Origin: Terriglobales bacterium | GTDB taxonomy: Bacteria; Acidobacteriota; Terriglobia; Terriglobales; Acidobacteriaceae | Direction of reading: 5' to 3' | Length of the DNA stretch: 5,641 nt | Assembly (NCBI GenBank): GCA_015655365.1 | Contig: JAATFE010000086.1 | Coordinates: 1 to 5,641 of the forward strand | Shown: in pieces, positions 1 through 5,194 of the stretch | Layout: each line of letters starts with the position of its first letter | Position numbering within the stretch: the first letter of the stretch is position 1 | Position numbers and translations under genes: made by a program | Notes under the pieces: model-generated | Databases searched by the model: none | What the model saw: the letters and a program-made list of their open reading frames with translations, nothing else | Told to the model about the DNA's origin: nothing

Positions 1-1
1 C

Positions 2-2176
2 GTCGAGCGGCGCAACACGACCGTGGTGGGAACCTTTCACTATGCGCGTTCCAAGCGGGCGCCGGGCAATTGGGTGGTACCCTTCGACGACCGGATGACG
101 CAGAACATTCTGATTCCTGTCGGCAAGGAACTGCCGGAAGTAGACGAGGCCGCCACGCCCCATCGCGTGCTGGGCACGGGAGCCGCTGCGGCGGCGGAGC
201 ACAACGACCTGGAAGGCCTGATCGTCGATGTGGAAATCACCAGTTGGCCCACGCCGACGCGCGAGCCCATTGGCAAGGTGATCGAGGTTCTGGGCGATCC
301 GGACGACTTTGGCGTCGATGTCGAAATGATGATCCGCAAGCACCAGTTGCCGCGGATCTTCCCGGAAAAGGTGCTGGCGGAAGCGCGCAGCGTGGCCCAC
401 CTGGATCTGGAAGAAGTTGCCCAGCGCAAAGACTTCCGCGATCTGCCCATTGTGACCATCGACGGCGAAACGGCGCGCGACTTCGACGACGCGGTCCTGG
501 TCACCGAGCGCGCCCATGGCGCGGGGTACGAGCTGCAAGTGCATATCGCCGACGTTTCGGAATATGTGCAGGCGGGGACCGACCTCGACCTGGAAGCGCG
601 GTTGCGCGGAACCAGCGTTTATTTTCCGGATCGCGCCATTCCCATGCTACCGCAGGAGCTATCGACCGACATTTGCAGCCTGCGCCCCGGCGAAGACCGG
701 CTGGTGCTGAGCTGTGTGATGCAACTGGACGCTGCCGGGCGCATCGAGAGCTACGAGATTGCGAAGGGCGTCATCCGCTCGGCCGCGCGCATGACCTACA
801 ACGAAGTTCACGCCATTCTGGAAGGCGACGCCGAGGTGCGGGCGCGCTATGCCGCCCTGACGCCGGCCTTCGAGCGGATGAAGAAGCTGGCCGAGTTGAT
901 GAATAAGTGCCGCGAAGAACGGGGCTCCATCGACTTCGACCTGCCCGAGCCGGTCATCGAGTTCGACGAACAGGGCCAGATGCGCGGTGTCACCAGGTCC
1001 GAACGGACCTGGGCCAACCGTCTGATCGAGGAGTTCATGCTGGCGGCCAACGAGTGCGTGGCCACCTGGCTCGAAGACCTGGGCGTGCCGTCGATTTACC
1101 GCATCCACGAGAAACCGGAACCGCGGCGCGTGGTGCAATTCGAGGAACTGGCTGCGGCCTTCGGCTACACGCTGGGCCTCGGCGCATTGCCGGTGAAGCG
1201 CATCCAGACCCGCGGCGACCGCAGGGACTCCTACGGCACCGGGCGCAAGGCGCGAGAGATCGAGGTGCCCGAGGACATTCCCGTGACGCCGCGCATGTAT
1301 CAGAAGCTGGCCAAGCGGATCGAGGGCAAGCCGGAAGAGCGCATCTTGAGCTACCTGATGCTGCGCTCCCTGCGCCAGGCGCGCTACTCCGAGATCAACG
1401 GGGGCCATTTTGCCCTGGCCGCGCCTTCGTACACGCACTTCACGTCGCCCATCCGGCGCTATCCCGACCTGATTGTGCATCGCATCGCGAAGTCGCTGCT
1501 AGCCTCGGGCGTGGTGGGCAAGGGCGAGGTTGCGGAGGGCCGCCAAAGCTCGCCGTGGACCCATCCCAACGAAGCACTGCCTATCCCTTGTCATCCTGAG
1601 CGAGCGAAGCGAGTCGAAGGACCTGCGGCTGTTTTTGGGACCAACGTTAAAACCAACCTCGCCGGGCAGCCGCCGATTCCCGAGGCGGAACTGGCGCAGA
1701 TTGCCGAGGAGACCAGCGCCACCGAGCGCCGCGCCGCCGAGGCGGAGCGCGAACTGGTGGAGTGGAAGAAGGTCCGCTTCATGCAGGACCGGGTAGGCGA
1801 AGAGTTCGAGGCGCTGGTGCTGAATCCAGCCAAGTACGGGCTCTTTGTGGAGTTGACCGGCCTGTTTGTCGAAGGGCTGGTTCCCATCGAGTCGCTGCGC
1901 AGCGACCGCTACTCCTGGCGCGAGAACACGCACGAGGTTGTGGGCGAGCACACCGGCCATTGCTACCGCGCCGGCGACCGCGTGCATGTGATTCTGGACC
2001 GCATCCTGGCCCAGGAACGCAAGCTGCAATTCTCGGTTGTCGGAGAGGAACTGGCGCTGACCGGCAAAAAGGGCGGGCCGTCGCGCCCCAAGGCAAAGCA
2101 CAAGAAGGGCAAGACCGCCCCGGTGCGTTCCGCCAAGGCCAGAAACAAGCTCGGCAAAAAGGGGAGAAAGAAGTAG
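2..2176 (+). CDS. rnr: Ribonuclease R (RNB-family 3'-5' exoribonuclease), 5' end cut off
   Basis: This is a processive, hydrolytic, cytoplasmic 3'-5' exoribonuclease that degrades structured RNA. The frame is open from base 2, so the true start lies upstream and the N-terminal part is missing. Numbering from the Met at 23: the entry VERRNTTVVGTFHY and what follows match the cold-shock region before the catalytic domain. The RNB domain carries the metal-binding motif IDGETARDFDDAV (146-158; D147, D153, D155, D156), RIHEKPEPRR, and HFTSPIRRYPD (472-482). An S1 RNA-binding domain starts near G592. A lysine/arginine-rich tail fills 682-717, as is common in RNase R. The linker between RNB and S1 (about 496-549) is unusually long and includes repeat-derived CHPERAKRVEG (523-533). 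No clear terminator follows the TAG stop. The basic tail and S1 domain favour RNase R over RNase II. Confidence 0.96.
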   Translation, partial: VERRNTTVVGTFHYARSKRAPGNWVVPFDDRMTQNILIPVGKELPEVDEAATPHRVLGTGAAAAAEHNDLEGLIVDVEITSWPTPTREPIGKVIEVLGDPDDFGVDVEMMIRKHQLPRIFPEKVLAEARSVAHLDLEEVAQRKDFRDLPIVTIDGETARDFDDAVLVTERAHGAGYELQVHIADVSEYVQAGTDLDLEARLRGTSVYFPDRAIPMLPQELSTDICSLRPGEDRLVLSCVMQLDAAGRIESYEIAKGVIRSAARMTYNEVHAILEGDAEVRARYAALTPAFERMKKLAELMNKCREERGSIDFDLPEPVIEFDEQGQMRGVTRSERTWANRLIEEFMLAANECVATWLEDLGVPSIYRIHEKPEPRRVVQFEELAAAFGYTLGLGALPVKRIQTRGDRRDSYGTGRKAREIEVPEDIPVTPRMYQKLAKRIEGKPEERILSYLMLRSLRQARYSEINGGHFALAAPSYTHFTSPIRRYPDLIVHRIAKSLLASGVVGKGEVAEGRQSSPWTHPNEALPIPCHPERAKRVEGPAAVFGTNVKTNLAGQPPIPEAELAQIAEETSATERRAAEAERELVEWKKVRFMQDRVGEEFEALVLNPAKYGLFVELTGLFVEGLVPIESLRSDRYSWRENTHEVVGEHTGHCYRAGDRVHVILDRILAQERKLQFSVVGEELALTGKKGGPSRPKAKHKKGKTAPVRSAKARNKLGKKGRKK
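1581..1657 (+). repeat. Interspersed repeat-like insert inside rnr
   Basis: The core, from TCATCCTGAGCGAGCGAAG onward, contains the nested GAGCGAGCGAAGCGAG pattern and reads CHPERAKRVEGPAAVFGTN in the rnr frame. I recall this nucleotide module and its translation as a scattered intergenic repeat in acidobacterial and some other soil-bacterial genomes; that is memory, not a search. Here it keeps the host frame open and falls exactly where RNase R proteins have a variable linker between the RNB and S1 domains. Exact borders are uncertain; the flanks 1505-1580 may belong to it too. Confidence 0.6.
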
Positions 2177-2248
2177 CTCCCTGCGGTGGGGCCGGCGTTG
2201 TTTGTTCCTGAACCGACTCGCTTTCCTACTGAGACGGATGGCACTTGG

Positions 2249-2310
2249 CCCTGCTCCCGGTAGGGAGCGCCGATAATAGCCCCGGATGGAGCGCAGCGCA
2301 ATCCGGGGTA
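2249..2310. repeat. Hairpin pair in the rnr-yggX spacer (REP-like)
   Basis: Two perfect stem-loops lie in tandem. The first is GCTCCC/GGGAGC with loop GGTA (2253-2268). The second is CCCCGGAT/ATCCGGGG with a 13-base loop containing GCGCAGCGC (2280-2308). Neither is followed by a T-run, so an intrinsic terminator for rnr is not well supported. The rest of the spacer 2177-2435 shows no plausible gene. The arrangement resembles palindromic intergenic repeats scattered in genomes of this type. It could still help stabilise or end the rnr transcript. Confidence 0.45.
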
Positions 2311-2411
2311 TGCATGAGAAATCGCATCAGGGGCCCGTAGGCTCGCTGCGAAACTCCTCCACCAACCTGTGATCCGGCCCCGTGTTCGTGCCTCGCAGCC
2401 ACCCGATCCAA

Positions 2412-2427
2412 TACAATTGAAGCTGGA
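2412..2427 (+). promoter_or_regulatory. Possible -10 element and Shine-Dalgarno site of yggX
   Basis: TACAAT (2412-2417) is one base from the sigma-70 -10 consensus. GGAG at 2424-2427 lies 8 bases before the ATG at 2436. No good -35 hexamer is visible at 16-18 bases upstream. If the -10 is real, transcription would start almost at the GGAG, giving a very short leader. The ribosome binding site is the firmer half of this call. Confidence 0.35.
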
Positions 2428-2435
2428 GTGGACTG

Positions 2436-2708
2436 ATGGCACACATGGTTTTTTGCGTTCGCAACAAGAAGGAGATGGAGGGCCTGGAAGAGCCGCCCTT
2501 CGACTCGGAGTTTGGTCAGAAAATCTTCAAGAACGTGTCGAAGGCGGCTTGGGCCGAGTGGGTCGACCGGCAGAAGATGCTGCTGAACGAGTACCGCCTT
2601 CAACCCTGGACCCCGCAGGCGCAAGAGTTTCTGGTGGCGCAGATGGAAGAGTTCTTCTTCGGCGTAGGCTCCGCCTTGCCGTCGGAGTTCGTTCCCCCGG
2701 CGCACTAA
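2436..2708 (+). CDS. yggX: Probable Fe(2+)-trafficking protein, YggX family
   Basis: This 90-residue cytosolic protein covers the whole YggX family length (E. coli YggX is 91). Conserved features visible are Cys7 in MVFCVRNKKEMEG, the F-G-x-K-I-F segment, SKAAWAEWVDRQKMLLNEYRL (pattern SK-AW--W---Q-ML-NE--L), and the final FL--QMEEFFFG block. Known members protect iron-sulfur clusters from oxidative damage, and Cys7 matters for this; the function is carried over by homology. The first ATG is chosen rather than Met4 because it puts the cysteine at position 7 as in E. coli and has GGAG 8 bases upstream. The gene is separated from rnr by 259 bases and from the tRNA by 139 bases, so it is probably its own transcription unit. 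No mutY or other classical yggX partner lies in the window. Confidence 0.93.
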   Translation: MAHMVFCVRNKKEMEGLEEPPFDSEFGQKIFKNVSKAAWAEWVDRQKMLLNEYRLQPWTPQAQEFLVAQMEEFFFGVGSALPSEFVPPAH

Positions 2709-2796
2709 AATTGAGCGTCGAAACGCCGGCGTAGCAAGCATTCCGCTTTGTACAGCGAAAGTTCATTGCCGCTCTGCGCAAAAGGCCACGCTGGTG

Positions 2797-2838
2797 TAAA
2801 CTGATGAAGAACTCGAAGCCGGCTCCCCGGAGCCGGCT
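2797..2838 (+). promoter_or_regulatory. Leader of tRNA-Pro: weak -10 candidate and GC-rich hairpin
   Basis: TAAACT (2797-2802) preceded by TGG is a weak -10 candidate without a clear -35. It is followed by a 9-bp stem AGCCGGCTC/GAGCCGGCT with loop CCCG (2817-2838), ending 10 bases before the mature tRNA 5' end. The octamer AGCCGGCT occurs on both arms (2817-2824, 2831-2838) and is itself a palindrome. No T-run follows, so a yggX terminator is unlikely to be classical. A precursor-tRNA leader structure is an alternative reading. The rest of 2709-2847 holds nothing else recognisable beyond the palindrome ACGCCGGCGT at 2723-2732. Confidence 0.4.
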
Positions 2839-2847
2839 CGATTGTGT

Positions 2848-2924
2848 CGGGACGTGGCTCAGCCTGGTAGAGCACTCGCTTGGGGTGCGAGGGGTCGGCA
2901 GTTCGAATCTGCCCGTCCCGACCA
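2848..2924 (+). tRNA. tRNA-Pro, anticodon GGG
   Basis: A full cloverleaf of 77 bases can be folded by hand. The acceptor stem CGGGACG/CGTCCCG (2848-2854/2914-2920) has 7 of 7 pairs. The D stem is GCTC/GAGC (2857-2860/2870-2873). The anticodon stem is CTCGC/GCGAG (2875-2879/2887-2891) with loop TTGGGGT and anticodon GGG at 2882-2884. The T arm is GGCAG-TTCGAAT-CTGCC (2897-2913). Discriminator A73 (2921) is followed by an encoded CCA (2922-2924). The C1:G72 pair and A73 are hallmarks of bacterial proline tRNAs. It decodes CCC and CCU. It converges with the merR-type gene. Confidence 0.97.
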
Positions 2925-2952
2925 TTAGTTCAATAAGCTCGTTGTTGGAATG

Positions 2953-3036
2953 TTGGCGTTGTTCAGAGGGTGGATCGAGTGTCTGGAGGAATCCTGGCAT
3001 GGTGGCCGCGTTCTGAACAACGCCAAATTTCTTTTT
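2953..3036 (+). terminator. Perfect 15-bp inverted repeat plus T-rich tail after tRNA-Pro
   Basis: TTGGCGTTGTTCAGA (2953-2967) is exactly complementary to TCTGAACAACGCCAA (3012-3026). The right arm is followed by a T-rich run ending in CTTTTT (3028-3036). On the + strand this can terminate the tRNA transcript, 28 bases after the CCA. The enclosed 44 bases make a much larger loop than a normal intrinsic terminator. No T-run follows on the minus strand, so it does not look like the terminator of the convergent merR-type gene. A small-element or small-RNA reading is discussed in the findings. Confidence 0.6.
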
Positions 3037-3067
3037 GAGCCTGTTGATTGGGCGATGCCGCTCCGCG

Positions 3068-3565
3068 TTAAATCGGAAACAGCGAGTCGGCCGGGTCCGG
3101 CAAAGCCGTCATGCGCGAGCGGCGGTGCCGCGGCTTGGGCTCCGGCGAAGCCAGCAGGCCGGCAATCTCGCGCAACTCGGCGCGGGCGCGGCCAATCGTG
3201 GCGGCAACGTCTTCCCTGCGCTCTCCCGGCTCTGCTTCCACCACGGGCAGACTCGGCTCGGGGTCCCGCTGGGGTTCGCTGTGGCGACTACCCTGCCCCA
3301 AAACCTGCCGCGCGCCGGCCAGGGTGTAGCCCTCCACATGGACCAGCCGCTTGATCTCCAGCGCCAGCTCGACATCCCGCCGGCGATAGAGCCGCTGGCC
3401 AGTTCCGCTCTTGTTGGGCTTGAGTTGAGGAAACTCCGTCTCCCAAAAGCGCAGAACGTAGGTTTCGACCGCGCAGATTTTCGCCACATCTCCAATCTTG
3501 AAATAGAGACGGTCCGGGATCGCAGGCGAATCGAAGGCGCGCTTCTGGGACAGTTGGCTGGCCAT
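3068..3565 (-). CDS. MerR-family transcriptional regulator
   Basis: The protein has 165 residues. Residues 21-90 form the MerR winged helix-turn-helix: YFKIGDVAKI (21-30) as helix-turn-helix start, VLRFWETEFPQLKP (37-50), then the wing GQRLYRRRDVELALEIKRL (56-74) and VEGYTLAGARQVL (77-89). A charged, proline-rich linker follows. Residues 119-139 (DVAATIGRARAELREIAGLLA) look like the dimerising helix, and the short basic tail ends SLFPI. Cys31 is the only cysteine, so no metal-binding loop is visible and the inducer cannot be told. The ATG at 3565 is forced: an in-frame TGA lies eight codons upstream with no other start between. No Shine-Dalgarno is seen. This short subgroup is often found near ihfA/phe-tRNA-synthetase genes and a proline tRNA in other phyla, as I recall; here only the tRNA is in view. 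Confidence 0.9.
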   Translation of the reverse strand: MASQLSQKRAFDSPAIPDRLYFKIGDVAKICAVETYVLRFWETEFPQLKPNKSGTGQRLYRRRDVELALEIKRLVHVEGYTLAGARQVLGQGSRHSEPQRDPEPSLPVVEAEPGERREDVAATIGRARAELREIAGLLASPEPKPRHRRSRMTALPDPADSLFPI

Positions 3566-3609
3566 GATGTGTGGGAGACAGGCGCCTCAACCGAGGGATG
3601 CCTTTCTCT

Positions 3610-3650
3610 AAACGCAGTATATGCCACGTTTTGCACAATTTGTGTAGCAA
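3610..3650 (-). promoter_or_regulatory. Candidate promoter/operator of the merR-type gene
   Basis: The 3601-3660 stretch is AT-rich compared with its surroundings. On the minus strand TATACT (3621-3616) is a good -10 element, which would start transcription about 45 bases before the ATG. It lies inside an imperfect 22-base dyad bounded by AAACG and CGTTT (3610-3631; 16 of 22 positions symmetric). Next to it is a second imperfect dyad, TTGCACA/TGTGTAGCAA (3631-3650). MerR regulators bind dyads in their promoters, so autoregulation is plausible. No convincing -35 box is found at 17-20 bases. Confidence 0.4.
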
Positions 3651-3690
3651 AATCGTAAAGAGTGCGCCAAGTTGGCCAACAGTTATTTTT

Positions 3691-3726
3691 AAGAGGCAGG
3701 CCGGAGCGCTTTCCGGCCTGCCTTTT
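3691..3726 (-). terminator. Hairpin terminator behind the ene-reductase gene
   Basis: There is a perfect 12-bp stem AGGCAGGCCGGA/TCCGGCCTGCCT (3694-3705/3712-3723) with a 6-base loop, extendable by one G-T and two A-T pairs. It begins a few bases after the TAG stop of the flavoenzyme gene (3730-3732) and separates that gene from the merR-type gene. In the minus direction the tail is only CTT before an A-run; in the plus direction it is TTTT. It may work in both directions. The position directly behind the stop supports the call. Confidence 0.75.
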
Positions 3727-3729
3727 CGC

Positions 3730-4836
3730 CTATTCGGGCAGGCTGATGGACTTGCGTTCGGGCGAGTGGCGGGGCGCGGCGCGAAGATACTGGGCCGGCC
3801 AACTGGCGGCTTCCTCAAGTTCCACCGCCGCGTGCATCGGCCAATAGGGATCGCGCAGCATTTCGCGGCCCATGAAGACGAGATCGGCGTCCCCCTTCGC
3901 CACCACCGCGTTGGCCTGTTTGGCGTCGGTAATGAGGCCCACGGCGGCGGTGGGAATGCCAGCCTGGCGACGGATTCTGGACGCAAACTCGACCTGGAAG
4001 CCGGGACCGGTGGGGATCTCCACGTTGGGCACCATGCCGCCCGAGGAAACATCCACCAAGCCGACTCCATGCTCGCGGAGGAGCCCGGAAAGCTCCACCG
4101 ACTCGTCGGGGTTCCAGCCGCCCTCGGCCCAGTCGGTGGCGGAGATGCGGACGAACAGCGGCAAGTGCTCCGGCCACTCGGCGCGCACCGCGTCCACCAC
4201 TTCGAGCGTCAGGCGGGAGCGGTTTTGGAAGCTGCCCCCGTAGGCGTCCGGGCGCTGGTTGGCGAGCGGCGAAAGAAACTCGTGCAGCAAATAACCATGG
4301 GCGGCATGAATCTCGACAAAATCGAATCCGGCGGCCAGGGCCCTGCGCGTAGCCTGGGCAAAAGCCTCAACCACGGCAGCGATTCCGGCACGGTCGAGAG
4401 CCAGGGGCACGGCGTAAACAGGCGAGAAGGGCACGGCGCTGGGCGCTACCGGCTGCCAGCCGCCCTCGTCGGGAAGCAGCAACCGCTCTCCGCCGAAGGG
4501 CACGCTCATGCTGGCCTTGCGCCCGGCGTGCGCCAGTTGAATGCCGGCGCGCACCCCCTGCGAATGGAGAAAATCCGCGATGCGCTGTAGCTCCGGAACA
4601 TGAGCATCCTTCCAGATGCCGAGATCCCCGGGCGAGATGCGCCCCTCCGGCACGACCGCCGACGCCTCGACAATGATGAGGCCCGCACCGCCCTGGGCGC
4701 GGCTACCCAGGTGAACCAGATGCCAATCGTTGGCGAAGCCATCCCGTGCGGAGTATTGGCACATGGGGGTAACGCCGATGCGGTTGGGAAACTCGACTGA
4801 ACGAAGCTGGAAAGGCGAAAACAGTGGATGGCTCAT
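3730..4836 (-). CDS. Old yellow enzyme, class III (YqjM/NamA-like FMN ene-reductase)
   Basis: This cytosolic 368-residue flavoprotein belongs to the NADH:flavin oxidoreductase/old yellow enzyme family. Relatives use NAD(P)H to reduce the C=C bond of alpha,beta-unsaturated carbonyls. Residues matching B. subtilis YqjM: Cys26 and Tyr28 in PMCQYS, which tune the flavin and identify the thermophilic-like class; Q100 in QLAHAGRKA; substrate-binding H177 and H180 and catalytic Y182 in EIHAAHGYLLHEFLSPLAN (175-193); YGG (199-201) with NRSRL; R230 near FMN; the phosphate-binding AVGLIT (298-303) and GR (323-324); and QYLR (349-352), whose Arg fits the arginine finger offered to the neighbouring subunit. 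The start at 4836 is chosen because it places Cys at 26 as in YqjM. The frame stays open further up to 5001, but that part looks like repeat-derived spacer. The SD is poor: AGG lies almost against the ATG. The physiological substrate is unknown. Confidence 0.95.
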   Translation of the reverse strand: MSHPLFSPFQLRSVEFPNRIGVTPMCQYSARDGFANDWHLVHLGSRAQGGAGLIIVEASAVVPEGRISPGDLGIWKDAHVPELQRIADFLHSQGVRAGIQLAHAGRKASMSVPFGGERLLLPDEGGWQPVAPSAVPFSPVYAVPLALDRAGIAAVVEAFAQATRRALAAGFDFVEIHAAHGYLLHEFLSPLANQRPDAYGGSFQNRSRLTLEVVDAVRAEWPEHLPLFVRISATDWAEGGWNPDESVELSGLLREHGVGLVDVSSGGMVPNVEIPTGPGFQVEFASRIRRQAGIPTAAVGLITDAKQANAVVAKGDADLVFMGREMLRDPYWPMHAAVELEEAASWPAQYLRAAPRHSPERKSISLPE

Positions 4837-4888
4837 ACCTGAATGATGATCGGAACGGGTCGAGGGATGCATGAGGCAGCTTTTAGCC

Positions 4889-4991
4889 GCTGGCTTCCAG
4901 CCTTCAGCTTGTCCGTGCCAGCGTCGATCTTCGCTGCGAATCGAACCTTCAGTCTTTCCACCTTTGCGACAGACAATCGCCGCGAAGGTGG
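4889..4991 (-). other. Hairpin-rich leader upstream of the ene-reductase gene
   Basis: Three stem-loops lie between 50 and 155 bases before the start codon: GCTGG/CCAGC with loop CTT (4889-4901); TCGAT-TCG/CGA-ATCGA with a two-base bulge (4924-4944); and CCACCTTTGCG/CGCGAAGGTGG, 11 pairs including one G-T, with a 12-base loop (4958-4991). None is followed by a T-run in the minus direction. The segment around 4877-4910 reads on the minus strand as repeated AAGCTG/AAGGCTGG-like words, a pattern I recall from acidobacterial intergenic repeats. A regulatory leader or plain repeat DNA are both possible. No clear promoter was found. Confidence 0.4.
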
Positions 4992-5010
4992 TGCGCTCCA
5001 TTCTCTGTGG

Positions 5011-5122
5011 AGGGATGAACAGGCTGCGGATAAACTCGTCCTAAGGTCAGCATCGTGTCAGGGCACGACTTAAGCCGTGCCGAAATCGCCAAAAAAATGC
5101 CCGGGCCTTACAGGCCGCGGCC
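5011..5122. repeat. Interspersed intergenic repeat module
   Basis: The segment contains an imperfect stem GGCACG-A-CT/AG-C-CGTGCC around TTAA (5062-5081), an A-run, then GGCCT/AGGCC with loop TAC (5104-5116) overlapping the palindrome GGCCGCGGCC (5113-5122). On the minus strand, GACGAGTTTATCCGCAGCC followed by CTGTTC (5042-5018) precedes nothing coding. These words match, from memory, common interspersed repeats of acidobacterial genomes whose spurious translations read like SGHDLSRA. The remainder of 4837-5194 has no gene that I can support; short frames here look like translated repeat. Confidence 0.5.
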
Positions 5123-5194
5123 ATTTCAATGGAGCCCTACCGAGACACTTTTGAAACAAGCTCTTAGTAACTCTTCTGGCAATAACTATACAGA

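Noticed and set aside
659..1480. Minus-strand open frame of 273 codons inside rnr
   Set aside because: Antisense shadow of the RNB domain coding sequence, with no recognisable product of its own.
2226..2741. Minus-strand frame of 171 codons across the spacer and yggX
   Set aside because: It runs antisense to yggX and through hairpin repeats; the plus-strand YggX match is clear.
2902..2924. tRNA 3' end as a prophage or island attachment site
   Set aside because: No second copy of the tRNA 3' sequence and no integrase are visible in the window.
3671..3690. Palindrome GTTGGCCAAC followed by a T-rich run as a plus-strand terminator
   Set aside because: The palindrome has no loop, and no plus-strand gene precedes it; the neighbouring 12-bp hairpin is the better terminator.
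3571..4590. Long plus-strand open frame of 339 codons
   Set aside because: It lies opposite the ene-reductase gene and the terminator; GC-rich codon bias on the minus strand creates the stop-free shadow. The minus-strand product carries all family motifs.
4930..4955. T-arm-like GGTTCGATTC on the minus strand, suggesting a second tRNA
   Set aside because: The flanking bases do not form a 5-bp T stem and no acceptor or anticodon arm can be built.
4837..5001. N-terminal extension of the ene-reductase up to 5001
   Set aside because: The extra 55 residues have no counterpart in the family and derive from hairpin and repeat DNA; the start at 4836 places Cys26 exactly as in YqjM.
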